Assembly (NCBI GenBank): GCA_030770545.1
Contig: CM061094.1
Span: forward strand, 915,501 to 979,500
Direction of reading: 5' to 3'
DNA: 64,000 nt
Origin: Macropodus opercularis
Lineage: Eukaryota > Chordata > Actinopteri > Anabantiformes > Osphronemidae
The position numbers and the translations under genes were made by a program. Within the stretch, counting starts at the first letter, position 1, and every line of letters begins with the position of its first letter. A model generated the notes under the pieces. That model did no database searches and had not been told where the DNA came from. It worked only from the letters and a program-made list of their open reading frames with translations. Below, in pieces: positions 27,101-34,338 of the stretch.

Positions 27101-30100
27101 AGACTACAGGTCAGTAGGAGTCAGTCATGTTCCTTGGTTTCAAGACTCAGTAGTCACTCTGCTATCGAGGTAATTGTTTGTTATTAGAGATTAGAGAATT
27201 AATAAAATTGCAGCCTCGACACTTAACATTTGCGTAAAGCAACCAAAGGTGAAAGGTATGAGAACCTGGTTCCGTGCAAAGCTTGTGTCATTAACATCCA
27301 AATAATAAATAAATAAAACTAAGAGTAAATAACCACACAGCTTGTAAATTAGACAACAAATGTTATAACAAGTCTTTATTGAAATCGTTTACGGTTCTTA
27401 GAGGCTGTTCTCACCGGGACATGCAGTGGTCATGTGTTCCAGCAGGTCTATGACTCACATGTGTTCACGCTGGCCAGGTGGCCAGTCCATCCCAGGCTCA
27501 CTCGTCCACAGACAACCACCGTCTAGCTTCGAATCCCCAGTCAACCTGTCAGTCACGTAGACACTTCACACTGAAAGGCACCTACGCATCTAACTGTGTC
27601 AGGATCAGTTCTAATCATTAGGGTAGATAGCAACCCTCAGTTTACCAGCAGATGTCCTCATCTACATCAGCTGTTCCCTCTCAAAATTTATATACAAACA
27701 AAATGACAACAAAGGTCACATTACAAGGTCAGGTTCGCGATATATAGCGGTACAGCTATGCAGAGTAATACTGTATTACTCTGATTCCATTTTCAACTTG
27801 TTGGTGCTAATACACCGGTGGTACCTTTGGTGTCACTAAAAGTTACTTTACTCCATATTACTGCCTGGATGACGCCAATAGTTCCACCAATCACAGGACG
27901 TTCTTCAGCCATTTTGTTCCAAGTAAAAGGTGCTTCAGGTGTCATTTTGCTGACCACTAAGGAATCCCAGACAGCTTCAGGGTGTTGTTATAGCCAGGTT
28001 GAGCTCTACTTCTGTCCCTTGAATGTCTTTTAGGTTTTCTGTGACTACCACGGCCACTCTAGGAAGAAGAACGTCTTCCTGTACGGCTGCAGTGTCAAAG
28101 AAACCCTGTGGCAGTCCGGTTCTGCTGTAGACACAGTAGGCTTGAAGGAGGACCCGGGATACAGAGTAAGACATACACAAGTCTGTTCAGAGATGTGTTC
28201 CACGTGGTCCATTAGATTTGGTTCAAATACCACAAAAGTGTCCTTCAAGCAGAAATGGCTCTGGGTTCTAATGGTTAAACGTAAGGCTGTGAAACCAGAC
28301 ATATTAACACATGGTTTGTTCTCTTCCTCTCTAGTCATCTATTCAAATCTCTTTCTCTAGACTCTTGCAAAGATCCTGGACCGTATTGCACCGTCCTTTT
28401 CAATCAACAGCTGCAACTATTTGGTATGAACAAATATTACATCTCTAAAATGATACAACCGTACAGTAATACAGCACACGTCCACCTGGATGATTAACTT
28501 CACTATAATGACGATGAATGTTTTTGTTGTAGTCACTGTATTAGTATGCAATCAGTCACAGTGTCAATCAACACCAGCCTCCCTCTGATCGTTTAAGTAT
28601 AATGTGTAGCCTTTAATTGTGTTTGTACTATTTGCGTTACAGTACTTTTGTAATTGCATTTCTCCAACAGTGACGGGGAATCTCTGATTTTGATTTGCCA
28701 GGTGGAAAAGTCTCGCTCTGCCACAGCCAGGGTGGTTGTCTGGAGGGAGATGGGTGTGCTGAGAAGTTACACCATGGAGACTACTTACAACGGTTGTGAC
28801 CAAGGAGTATACAAGGTGTGTGATGCGGTCATATGTGTGAAATAAGTAAATGTAGGTGTCTGTGAATAAATGAAGTCATTTGAACCGAGTGTGTGTATTT
28901 CAGATTGAAATGAATTAAGTTTATGTTTTGAACTGACTTATGTCCCCAATTGGCTCCATAGAGGCTCTCAAGAAAAGGTGCATTAACCACTGTAGGCTCA
29001 AGCAGTTCACGCAAACTGAAGCGTGACACATTATGCAAACATTTCCACTTATACTGGGGCTCAACTAAAATAGTCTCAGAGACGTTCCCATAAACATATC
29101 TTAAGATGGTTGGATGGATGATGCCATCTTATATTTAAATTATGACTTGACCTTTATAATCTACTGTGTAGTTATATCCCATTTTCTATCACTACAATTA
29201 TCATGCATCAACACTGGTGGTGTCAGCCGCCTGCGAAATGTCACTTTGAATGTGCCAAAATTGGGAAACAGCATCATAAGTGCTTGGCATTTTACTGTAA
29301 AGAAAAGCTTTGGGGATGTAAGATGAAACTAAAACATACAACAGGATATGTGAGGACACACACACACAAATATATAGATTTTTGTTCAAACAGACAGGAT
29401 CTCTGTTCCTGCGCCACATGTAAAGCTTTCACACATTACAAATGATTTAAATGTAATTTCTCAAATCATCCATGAAAATCTCGAGCACGCACTGGTTCTA
29501 CACTGACGTAGGTGCTTCAGTCGATATATTAGAAGCCACATGGGGAATTGTACAGCTACAGAAAGAGCAAACTGCATTTAGACAAACCCAGACGACACGT
29601 ACGTTGTGTCACTTTCTGTCAGACTGGACGTTGTTCTAACTTCGCTCTGTTCCCCTGCAGGACCTACAGACAGGAACCAGAGAGATGCAGGAGACGGGGG
29701 CTGGGTTCTGCCACAGTCTGTTGTCTGTGATCAAAGACACAAAGGCTCTTTACAGCCGGAGGCTCATCCACCACTTGGACCTGGACCACTCTTCTCACAA
29801 GTAAGACACCATCCTGACACAACCTGTCAGACAGCAGTTTGGTCGAAAGCTACACTTTCCAGTTCCATGGCATCGCCTGCTGATGCTTTCTCTGTCACTG
29901 TTTGACTCAAGGAGTCATCATCCAGTTACACTGTGTTTAAACCTCCGACCACTATGCAGCAGTGTTGAAGCTTCGCTCGGATTCAGGAAGTAGCACATAA
30001 CAAACTCCAGCTCTGGGACATCGTCCTATAAGAGACGCGGTTGCGCAGAAGGAAACTATCTCAGCAAGCAGATCTGCTCACACAGTGCATACATTGCTGT

Positions 30101-33100
30101 GTTCTCATCTTTGCATTTCCATGACATGAGATACTCTCCCTGCAGATAAGTGCTGTGGTAAATCGGCGTCACTGCTTTTTCACCTTACAACAGAAATCAA
30201 ATAATAGCAAATCATTTCACGTTGTTGCATGAAGCCTTCTGTCGGCCTGGAACGTGCTTTAGAAGTGACACTGATACAGCTTTAGAGAATAGGTGAGGAA
30301 GTCTGGAATCAAACGCTTAATCCAGGTTTGAGGCGTTTTTAGAGGTTGAATAAGCTCATAAAACTGTCCTGTGGATCCTACAGTGATGAATGTGTGAATC
30401 TAAACTGATTTTCAGACAGCGGTGAGTGAAAGCTTTCAGCTGAAACAAACCATGTGTAGACCTGTGACTGTCCGTGGACCGTTTCATCTCTCTGCCTTCA
30501 GTCTTTGTGGTTGTTGTCTGTTGTGAGGTGTGCTTCACGCTTGTCAGAACAGCTAAGCCACCTTATTCATAAACTGCCATCCACCATTCAAATGTGGATG
30601 AGAGGAGCTCCATCACTGATTTCTTGTCATTTACAGATAATACGCTTGCAGCATTTTGCTGCTGACGTTGACGTGCCACCGCCTCCTTCTGCCGTTTGTC
30701 TGTTGGCCCTCTTCTGTGATGAAGAGCTCTCCATCATTGTACTGTAGCTTGTCACACCCTCCAGTAACAATACAGTAACATATTGTAAAGATTGCTGTTT
30801 ATTCACATGGAAATTAGATCATGGTTCTGTGATACGTTTATGCCACCAGGCACATTCACTTTCTGCAGTAATGAGTAACGCCTGGAAGGGTCACGTTACG
30901 CTCAACGAGGGGGCCAGTTATATTTTTAATGTGGACCCGGACAAATGAGTCTGTGGTGGTTGAGTTGGAGTATCGGAGGCGGAGCATCAGAGACATGATG
31001 TCTGGAGTTGGAATTCCCCAGACAAAGCGAGGGATCCATGAAGGGGACGTGAGCCTCAACAGCCAACGAGTCTCAGGGAGAACGTACAGACGGTCAGCGG
31101 GAGCTTCAGGGGAACCGGGATCCGAGTACTGTGCTCAGCCGACCATCTCCTGGTCTGTCAAAGAAAAGGGACCAGTGGGTCTGACAGGAGTTCAAGCATT
31201 TAGTAGACTGTAGTGTTAGTCCACTCTAAGAACGGAACCTCTGCTCCCTCCAGCTGGTGCCTCCACTCTTCTAGCACAAGCTTCACTGCCTGCATCTCTG
31301 TGTGCACGTCCTACCATGTCAGCTGGCGTGATAAGAAGGCCGCCGGCTGGAAGCTGTGATTGGGACCCCTCCTCTGTGACACCACTGCTCCTGTGCTGAC
31401 TTCTCAGGCGTCCTCGTCCACAGTAAACTGGATTAGGGCAAAGTGAACAGTTACTCGAGTCGACTGAAATCCAATGTGGCGAGCTGGTCCTTAGTTGGAT
31501 CACTTAACGCGTTCTAGTCAGATTCCACCGTGTATGTAACCCAGTGGATAATCTACAATGGAGCACTGCTCCCGTCAGGTTAAGGAGAGGAGTGTCAATG
31601 ACTAAATACCCGAAAGTCCACAGTAAACCAAATAAAAGGCCATTAACCAGCAGTCACAGCGTACGCTGGGGGAGCTCAGTGACAAACGTAACCTTGGCCT
31701 GGTCAGACACATGGCATATGTTCTAATATAACGTTAAGTGGTAACTAAACTCAAAATGACTGGAGGAGGAAACTCATATAGTATATACTCATACTCATAT
31801 AGATCCCGGAATCTGTGGAAAGAGGGACAAGAGTGGGAGAACTGGGTAGAGCTGGTGTCCAGAACATAGGTTTTTTATTTCATTTATATACTGTAGCACC
31901 TCCCAACAAAAACCATCTCAATGTAAAGTTCACGACCTAGCAAGCTTTTTAATTCAATTAATACATTTTAGGTCATTTTAATCTTTTGAATAAAGTCATA
32001 TATTTCTTCTCAGTTTTCTTCTGACAGTCCCAAACTTTCTCAGAGCAGTTGTTGACATTTGGGTTCTGGGAAACTCAAGCATGCTGCAAGAGATCTATGA
32101 GAAAGGAGGAGATGTTTGCCGAGTCTTAACTGGAGCTTAGTGTGTTCTGTCACTTGCTGCCTCTCTGGGCTTATGTCTATCTCATGCACTCAGCACCTTT
32201 CCAAATCTAACCCAAGCTCTTGGTTAGCACAGTGACTCATCGCGAGTGTGGCAGCTGCCATATTGCCCCCCTGCTGTGAACAATGGAATATGTTTAGCTC
32301 TGCTCTGAGACAGAAATGCGCTGTCAGATGTTACTGACACTGTATTGGCCACTGTAATCCCCACTATTCCAACAGGTCTGAAACACATGAACATCCCAAT
32401 AACCTCTGACATACTTTAAACCTTTAGTTTTCGGTTCGTTACCTGGGAATTTGGGTCTCTAAACATGACCTCAGTGGCCTCTTAACTCCATGGCTTCTTC
32501 TAGGAGTTACCCTCACACAGACGTAGTTGTGCTGGGCTGGTGTTGGGTTTGGTCCAACCTCAGAAGCCTTTGCTATGCTACTTACGGCTCTTACGCATAG
32601 CTTGATATCGTATCACAGCTCAGGAGTCGAAGCAATAAATCAATGTGCGCGCAGCTGATTCTGTTTCAGCGGTGGTTACACGCTGCAGCTTCAAAGGACC
32701 AGCTCCATATTTTCGGTGGAAAGCCTGGACACTGGAATCCTAAACTACAAGCTGTCCTGGTTCTTTGCTAGTTACACACAGTCACACGCAGAAGTAGTAG
32801 CGATCATCATCCTAAACATGCTGTTTGCTTTTCGTTCTCTCTCTTCCTATTCGACGTCCTTTCCCCTTTCCTTCCTTTTTCTTCTATTAGTTCCACCTTT
32901 TCTCTTCTGTCTCTTTCTAATGATGCTGATCAGTATGTGGGGGCATCCTTTGTTTCCCAAAAGCCTGTTGAGATATGTAAATATGTTTTTTGTATATAAC
33001 TTTTTTAACTTTTTTGTAACTATTGTAATTATTGTAATTTTTTCCAACTGTCCCTCTACTGCTGCTGGGACACCAGAATTTCCCCACTGCGGGATAAATA

Positions 33101-34338
33101 AAGATCTATCTATCTATCTATCCCATTGATTGTACTTGCTTGTGTATCACAGTGTTACCAGATGGGAAATGATGAAGTTTGGTGCAAAACTATTGTACGA
33201 ACTAAAACAAAATCACAGGCTAGTACAGTGCCTTTGAATGTGCATGGAGCTGGGATAACCTAAAGAAATAAGGCTCAGTCGTTTGACTAAATCAACTGCA
33301 TTAGTCAGTGTCAGACTTAACCCTGGTGCAGCCTTCGAGGGGTCAACATGAAAACAGGAGGCTCTAAGCTCAAAAACCACACAAGGGTTGGATGAAACAG
33401 CCGCAGACAGACGATAAATCTCAACACGCTTCATCTGGATGAACGGTTGGATGAACGTGTTCATCATAGACCCACATGTGTTCATTGCTTGGATGTAAAA
33501 CCCACCAAGGCTGTTTGATCCAACCCTGGTGTGTTTTTGAGCTTAGAGCCTCCTAGTTATCTAGTAACAGTCAACTCCTAACGCATTGTTATGATCACAG
33601 GACCAGTGTATGGATACTGAGTAACTAGTTGTTCAGAACCTCAGATTCAGTGTCTGTCCTGGTCTGTTGTGGAGCCTCAGGTAGAAGCTCCAGCTGTCTG
33701 TGTCTAGGTTGCTTGGTTTTCTCATCATTGTCCGTGTCTGTGATCAAGGATGAGCTTATCAAGTATGAACAGGCACCATTTTGGCTGTTCACAACAATCA
33801 GAATGACGTTTTCTTTATGGATGCACGGAAATTATTGTACATTTGGCCTTTTTTAGCAGTAGTTGTCATATAGCATAAAGTAGTAGTAAGTGGTGTAGTA
33901 GAATCCAGCGACTAGTTATTAAGTCAGAGGGGATCTATGACACGGACACGGTCAGGTAATGGGTGGCGGAGGGGAGAACGGGAACATAGAAACAGATAGA
34001 AGCCTTACGTTTTGGTGAGCAGCACGTAACGCAGGTCTCCTCTCACATCCAGCTGTTTTGAAGACGATGAGCCTCCGTGCGTTGAGGAGATTGAGTATTC
34101 CACAGACTGCTGTGCTCTTAAAGGCACTGATCTGGATGCCGAGGTCAACACCGCCAGCGCTGATGAGGAGGAGGCGGGCGACGAAGGGCACAGAGGAGCA
34201 AAGTGTCAACAAGGCAGTGACAGGCAAGTGCAGCAATCAAGCGTGAAGAGCCGTCTATTCCCTGACCTGATCAGACAGGCCACCGTGGAGACGCTCAGCG
34301 AGAAAAGACACATAGCAAATGGACAAATGATGAATTAA
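77..34338 (+). CDS. agbl1: agbl1 (cytosolic carboxypeptidase 4), 3' 21 exons, gene span
   Basis: AGBL1/CCP4 is a cytosolic M14-family zinc carboxypeptidase that trims polyglutamate chains from tubulin and other proteins (family knowledge). I joined 21 exons here (listed separately). Each has AG/GT borders, the phases agree, and the joined frame is 2881 nt: one base finishing a codon, then 959 sense codons and TAA. Domain order: armadillo-like repeats, acidic Ser-rich linker, CCP N-domain (FPDFWGHLPPP, QWFYFEVSNM), catalytic domain. Zinc ligands are the His and Glu of RVHPGES and the His of CDYHGHS; the catalytic Glu is in YTMETTY. No stop or frameshift breaks the joined frame. It is named agbl1 rather than the paralog agtpbp1 because residues such as GYTSGLLHLYEDWH and RSYTMETTYNGCDQG resemble CCP4 and the convergent neighbour is ntrk3. 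The 5' exons are outside the window. No promoter is visible. AATAAA signals at 36216 and 36230 are possible 3' ends. Confidence 0.93.
779..2290 (-). mobile_element. L2/Maui-like LINE remnant, composite
   Basis: On the minus strand, 1523-1759 encodes the reverse transcriptase palm ([28 protein letters not shown]) and 1837-2061 encodes an upstream RT block (VTNDLLTASDNG, LLDLSSAFDTIDHKILLQRL). The two are separated by an internal deletion near 1800. The 3' end is the tail at 779-845, whose reverse complement carries an AATAAA-like stretch then TTGAATTGAATT repeats, typical of fish L2-clade elements. Bases 845-1245 and 2062-2270 look like other repeat material joined to it, so this may be a mosaic. 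No intact ORF; it is dead. Confidence 0.75.
2310..3720 (+). mobile_element. Tc1-like DNA transposon, interrupted and internally deleted
   Basis: Inverted ends: CAGTCATGGCCAAAAATATC at 2310 and its near-complement ending at 3720, both flanked by TA target duplications (2308-2309, 3721-3722). Bases 3479-3664 encode the transposase segment around the second catalytic Asp (FWGNVLWTDEREAELFGK, then THGGGSETFWGCC), a Tc1/mariner DD34E signature. Without the 600-bp insert at 2513-3112 only about 0.8 kb remains, so N- and C-terminal transposase parts are missing. Confidence 0.85.
2513..3112. mobile_element. Probable solo LTR nested in the Tc1 element
   Basis: The 600-bp block begins TGTTACG and ends TGTAACA, giving TG...CA ends as in LTRs, with a TATA-like run at 2628-2637. 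It interrupts otherwise continuous Tc1 sequence. The flanks are cacac (2508-2512) and ctcac (3113-3117), a 5-bp target duplication with one mismatch. No coding sequence inside, so it is read as a solo LTR, probably gypsy-type. A non-autonomous DNA element with TGTTAC termini is the alternative. Confidence 0.6.
4708..4759. repeat. Near-perfect palindrome (23-bp arms, 6-bp loop)
   Basis: Arm 4708-4730 (catacataagtacatacaca...) is the reverse complement of 4737-4759 at 22 of 23 positions, separated by acatgc. It lies in a larger purine/pyrimidine-alternating GTAT/ACAT-rich stretch (4700-4780). Confidence 0.85.
5819..7185 (-). mobile_element. Tc1-like transposon with ~210-bp terminal inverted repeats
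   Basis: Left arm 5819-6036 and right arm 6980-7185 are long inverted repeats, both containing the block reading cagaagtgagtc inward and cactgaagaaatgaccct. TA precedes the left end; the right-hand duplication is altered. The minus strand encodes transposase in pieces: 6510-6836 gives the helix-turn-helix and GRPKKL linker (STVAETIQRFNRTGST, RPRRGRPKKLRARAQRR), and 5993-6300 gives the C-terminal end in two overlapping frames (SPDLNPTEHLWG, LKRRVEENKVSNIHQLRDVM). Frameshifts between them show it is inactive. Confidence 0.88.
8222..9028 (+). mobile_element. Rex1/Babar-like LINE remnant
   Basis: Plus-strand reading in broken frames resembles fish Rex1 reverse transcriptase: KAAGPDGISP near 8250, DFVNWCESNHLLK near 8360, and later pieces resembling WSHNS...RLNQLLRRS. 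It ends near 9000-9028 with an aataataaagag stretch and (atct)-type repeats. Large internal deletions and stops; no intact ORF. Confidence 0.65.
9576..9784 (+). CDS. agbl1: agbl1 exon 2 of window
   Basis: 209-nt exon, acceptor ctccctcacag and donor gtgaag. It encodes ANVRSAVSKGYTSGLLHLYE, then DWHNKDPQHVATAIRRALLC and ends LLYQTTQ. This matches the armadillo-like N-terminal region of CCP4. The two first bases complete the Lys codon begun in the previous exon; it ends in phase 0. Confidence 0.93.
9785..12458 (+). other. agbl1 intron with LINE remnant and unassigned segment
   Basis: Intron between exons ending 9784 and starting 12459. It contains an RTE/Rex3-like LINE remnant (10140-11150). 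Bases 11160-12200 are GC-richer than flanks and carry several short overlapping ORFs on both strands that I cannot assign. The rest is plain AT-rich sequence. Confidence 0.7.
10140..11150 (-). mobile_element. RTE/Rex3-like LINE 3' remnant
   Basis: The plus strand shows the CT-rich sequence (ccacagcgagtcatcttcct..., then many cctct/ctgcct blocks) that is widespread in teleosts as the antisense of a LINE reverse-transcriptase C-terminal region. It is degenerate: the minus-strand frame breaks repeatedly, and 10271-10615 is the longest open piece. Family assignment comes from recalled repeat character, not alignment. Confidence 0.5.
12459..12624 (+). CDS. agbl1: agbl1 exon 3 of window
   Basis: 166-nt exon, acceptor tttctgtgcag, donor gtgcag. 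It encodes TCLLSKCLESLVEPSVQLMR then KCLPRTPLPLPSDRSAYTFP and LPGESRG, matching the end of the armadillo-like region (SAYxFPxPG). The donor was chosen because it leaves one base (G) that makes the next codon GAT with the following exon; an open reading frame past it (to 12659) is intronic read-through. Confidence 0.88.
12871..12938 (+). CDS. agbl1: agbl1 exon 4 of window (acidic linker)
   Basis: 68-nt exon, acceptor tgtttttag, donor gtaagt. In the frame fixed by the previous exon it reads DESSRQSDDEDDEDNQDTGS then RDY. The acidic linker follows the armadillo-like part, as in mammalian CCP4. It is too short and lacks an in-frame ATG, so simple ORF scans miss it. Confidence 0.88.
13184..13300 (+). 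CDS. agbl1: agbl1 exon 5 of window
   Basis: 117-nt phase-0 exon (39 codons) after ctctgtccag and before gtacat. It reads DEDLETDLNKLLSRPDPDRP then DYLLSCYSFLCPELSHDFQ. The DLETDxNKLxSxP motif is a strong match to the CCP4 linker and supports agbl1 over agtpbp1. Confidence 0.92.
13653..13842 (+). CDS. agbl1: agbl1 exon 6 of window (Ser-rich)
   Basis: 190-nt exon, acceptor tctcctag, donor gtgaga. It encodes DLDLSSESEESSSSSSSLLD, EEDVLLHSLSPRFSRMNRRR and a second Ser-rich block, ending in phase 1. This is low-complexity acidic/Ser-rich linker, expected to be disordered and poorly conserved between species. Confidence 0.82.
14063..14150 (+). CDS. agbl1: agbl1 exon 7 of window
   Basis: 88-nt exon after a long pyrimidine tract (ctctcttcccttgccctcag), donor gtaagc. 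It reads DARLEPRDVDSQSSVLSTSP then SIRTMVRAA and ends two bases into a Thr codon. An open frame continues upstream to 13942, so a longer form is possible, but the tract and acceptor favour this start. Confidence 0.75.
14757..15026 (+). CDS. agbl1: agbl1 exon 8 of window (start of N-domain)
   Basis: 270-nt exon, acceptor gctcttag, donor gtatgt. It encodes TTIDRLLEKHGPCILHHEPK, then SIPGFSVLAFPDFWGHLPPP and GCEPMLPRKPNIQR. The AFPDxWGHxPPP motif opens the conserved CCP N-domain before the catalytic unit. Confidence 0.93.
15060..15550 (+). mobile_element. L2-like LINE, internally deleted copy
   Basis: Bases 15109-15300 encode ALIRVTNDLLTASDNGLVSV and DHKILLQRLEHSWIKGKALD, almost identical to the minus-strand copy near 1.9 kb. 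The frame then jumps to the element tail (ggtctgctggaggtttct at 15497-15514). A (TTG/TGC)n microsatellite at 15376-15430 lies between. It sits in an agbl1 intron in the sense orientation. Confidence 0.78.
15914..15997 (+). CDS. agbl1: agbl1 exon 9 of window
   Basis: 84-nt exon between tttttaacag and gtaagt. It reads QKVFQDIQRFLNTADIINET then VFDLEDN, matching the CCP segment that follows the FWGHxPPP motif. It begins one base into the split Arg codon and ends in phase 2. Confidence 0.92.
16368..16816 (-). mobile_element. Short degenerate Tc1-like transposon
   Basis: Ends CACTATGTTGCCAAAGCATT (16368) and its complement finishing at 16816 (cttttggcaacatagtg), each next to TA. The interior is an antisense transposase remnant (ttcttccagaagcgcatctgtgagg). 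About 450 bp, so the element is largely deleted. It carries a 64-bp nested LINE insertion at 16485-16548. Confidence 0.82.
16485..16548 (+). mobile_element. 64-bp 5'-truncated L2-like insertion inside Tc1
   Basis: The block is an L2-type 3' tail (gatgttgtgaactggcgcta, then aataaag and ttgaattgaa). It is bounded by a perfect 5-bp duplication aacag (16480-16484 and 16549-16553), and the Tc1 sequence resumes directly after it. Confidence 0.8.
17012..17092 (+). CDS. agbl1: agbl1 exon 10 of window
   Basis: 81-nt exon, acceptor cctgtcttgcag, donor gtagtg. It encodes VQSRCDSLKFFSKFECGNLR then KAVQVR, matching the conserved LxFxSKFExGNLRKAxQVR motif of cytosolic carboxypeptidases. It has no in-frame ATG and is invisible to simple ORF scans. 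The donor gtagtg is weaker than most here. Confidence 0.93.
17199..17347 (+). CDS. agbl1: agbl1 exon 11 of window
   Basis: 149-nt exon, acceptor ctcgtccag, donor gtgaga. It encodes YEYDLILNADANCSQHTQWF, YFEVSNMVADTPYRFNVINC and EKSNSQFNY. This is the CCP N-domain signature immediately before the catalytic domain. Phase 2 in, phase 1 out. The intron before it is only 106 bp. Confidence 0.95.
17348..19553 (+). other. agbl1 intron, 2.2 kb, no feature recognised
   Basis: Between exons ending 17347 and starting 19554. Several open stretches exist (the longest is 156 codons, minus strand, 18193-18663) but none resembles a known protein or repeat that I can name. Ordinary intron sequence. Confidence 0.6.
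19554..19641 (+). CDS. agbl1: agbl1 exon 12 of window
   Basis: 88-nt exon, acceptor tgtgtattgcag, donor gtatga. It encodes GMQPVLYSVREALEGKPHWV then RAGTEICYF, matching GMQPxLYSVxEALxGKPxWxRxGxEICYY of the family. An 82-bp intron follows. Confidence 0.94.
19724..19856 (+). CDS. agbl1: agbl1 exon 13 of window
   Basis: 133-nt exon after tttctcctgcag, donor gtacat. It encodes NHFCPVRGGRKATFYTLTFT, VTFKHSEDVCYVAYHYPYTY and SALK. The YTLTFxVxFxHxxDVCYxAYHYPYTY motif marks the boundary of the N-domain and catalytic domain. Ends in phase 0. Confidence 0.95.
20944..21097 (+). CDS. agbl1: agbl1 exon 14 of window (start of catalytic domain)
   Basis: 154-nt exon, acceptor gtgtcttccag, donor gtgagt. 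It encodes VHLKVLQQSVDPATTFFRQQ, ILCGTLTGNPCPVVTITACP and ASRAWKDMHQL. The LCxTLxGNPCPxVTITA strand opens the M14 fold. Phase 1 out. Confidence 0.94.
21098..22775 (+). other. agbl1 intron, 1.7 kb, no feature recognised
   Basis: Between exons ending 21097 and starting 22776. I see a short (GT)n run just after the donor, and otherwise unremarkable AT-rich sequence. Confidence 0.6.
22776..22956 (+). CDS. agbl1: agbl1 exon 15 of window (zinc-binding HxxE)
   Basis: 181-nt exon, acceptor gccttcctcag, donor gtaagt. It encodes NRPCVLLTGRVHPGESNASW, VMKGTLEFLCSNDPVARRLR and FIFKIVPMLNPDGVINGT. RVHPGES holds two of the three zinc ligands (His, Glu) and NPDGVINGN-like sequence shapes the substrate pocket. 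All key residues are present. Confidence 0.96.
22957..26831 (+). other. agbl1 intron, 3.9 kb, with gypsy remnant
   Basis: Intron between the two zinc-pocket exons. It contains a degenerate gypsy-type retroelement on the minus strand (about 25190-26290, perhaps extending down to 24640). Bases 22957-24600 and 26300-26831 show nothing I recognise. Confidence 0.65.
25190..26290 (-). mobile_element. Gypsy-type (Sushi-like) LTR retrotransposon remnant
   Basis: The minus strand around 25600-25745 reads NPKQWAINLPWVEYAHN and STGLSPFQVE, the end of a gypsy integrase core. After a frameshift it continues in the style of KVDWAPHFIRPFLI (about 25500-25560), the integrase C-terminal region. The reverse complement near 25480 begins tgtcacggtccg, a plausible LTR start, so 24640-25480 may be LTR. 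Frames are broken throughout; not active. Confidence 0.65.
26832..26961 (+). CDS. agbl1: agbl1 exon 16 of window
   Basis: 130-nt exon, acceptor tgtctcttcag, donor gtgagg. It encodes NRCDLNGEDLNRQWCKPDPI, LSPTIYHTKGFLYYLNSIGR and TPL. The NRCxLxGEDLNRQW motif is part of the M14 substrate-binding site. Completes a Thr codon from the previous exon; ends in phase 0. Confidence 0.96.
28034..28165 (+). CDS. agbl1: agbl1 exon 17 of window (third zinc ligand)
   Basis: 132-nt phase-0 exon, acceptor atgtcttttag, donor gtaaga. It encodes VFCDYHGHSRKKNVFLYGCS, VKETLWQSGSAVDTVGLKED and PGYR. The first His of DYHGHS is the expected third zinc ligand. It lacks an in-frame ATG. The 1.07-kb intron before it (26962-28033) shows nothing recognisable. 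Confidence 0.95.
28361..28423 (+). CDS. agbl1: agbl1 exon 18 of window
   Basis: 63-nt phase-0 exon after ctctttctctag, donor gtatga. It encodes TLAKILDRIAPSFSINSCNY plus L, matching the LxKILDxLAPxFxxxSCxFxVEKSR region of the family when joined to the next exon. Confidence 0.92.
28702..28815 (+). CDS. agbl1: agbl1 exon 19 of window (catalytic Glu)
   Basis: 114-nt phase-0 exon, acceptor gatttgccag, donor gtgtgt. It encodes VEKSRSATARVVVWREMGVL then RSYTMETTYNGCDQGVYK. The Glu in YTMETTY is the general base/acid of M14 carboxypeptidases, and the ARVVVWREMG strand is diagnostic of cytosolic carboxypeptidases. Confidence 0.96.
29661..29800 (+). CDS. agbl1: agbl1 exon 20 of window (end of catalytic domain)
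   Basis: 140-nt exon, acceptor ttcccctgcag, donor gtaaga. It encodes DLQTGTREMQETGAGFCHSL, LSVIKDTKALYSRRLIHHLD and LDHSSH, ending two bases into a codon. The LQxGTREMxExGAxFCxxLL segment is the last helix of the fold. Confidence 0.9.
33040..33122 (+). repeat. LINE 3' tail with (ATCT)n
   Basis: The text ctgctgctgggacaccagaa, followed by ttccccactgcgggataaat and aaag(atct)n, is the typical 3' end of a fish Rex1-type LINE, ending in four ATCT units (33107-33122). The 100-codon hydrophobic ORF just upstream reflects T-rich sequence. Confidence 0.6.
33314..33566. mobile_element. Inverted-repeat (MITE-like) element
   Basis: Arm 33356-33400 (aggaggctctaagctcaaaa...) and arm 33511-33554 are reverse complements over 44-45 bases with two mismatches and one 1-base indel, around a 110-bp centre. 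A related copy lies at 43393-43500. No coding sequence. It is probably a non-autonomous DNA element; its exact ends and target duplication are unclear. Confidence 0.65.
34053..34338 (+). CDS. agbl1: agbl1 terminal exon (acidic C-terminal tail, stop)
   Basis: 286 nt after a good acceptor (ctcctctcacatccag). In the phase left by exon 20 it completes an Asn codon, then runs 94 codons open to TAA at 34336-34338: CFEDDEPPCVEEIEYSTDCC, ALKGTDLDAEVNTASADEEE, and an Arg/Gln-rich end. The EDDEPPxxEEIEYS stretch resembles the (D)EDEPxxxEEVDYS motif near the CCP1 C-terminus. Simple ORF scans miss it because its only in-frame ATGs are at the very end. Neighbouring ATG-started ORFs here are in the wrong frame. 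Confidence 0.82.

Larger units (their letters stand above)
29801..34052 (+). other. agbl1 last intron, 4.25 kb
   Basis: Intron between the last catalytic exon and the C-terminal exon. It holds a LINE 3' tail (33040-33122) and an inverted-repeat element (33314-33566). An alternative acceptor at 30868 would give a tail of only Asn-Asn-Glu-stop. Otherwise nothing recognised. Confidence 0.65.

Noticed and set aside
30869..30878. Alternative agbl1 last exon giving Asn-Asn-Glu-stop
   Set aside because: The acceptor ttctgcag is acceptable and the phase fits, but a 3-residue tail is far less convincing than the 94-codon conserved-looking exon at 34053. It may be a minor isoform.
32716..33129. 137-codon hydrophobic ORF resembling a membrane protein
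   Set aside because: T-rich low-complexity sequence leading into a LINE 3' tail with (ATCT)n; the hydrophobicity is a by-product of T-rich codons.
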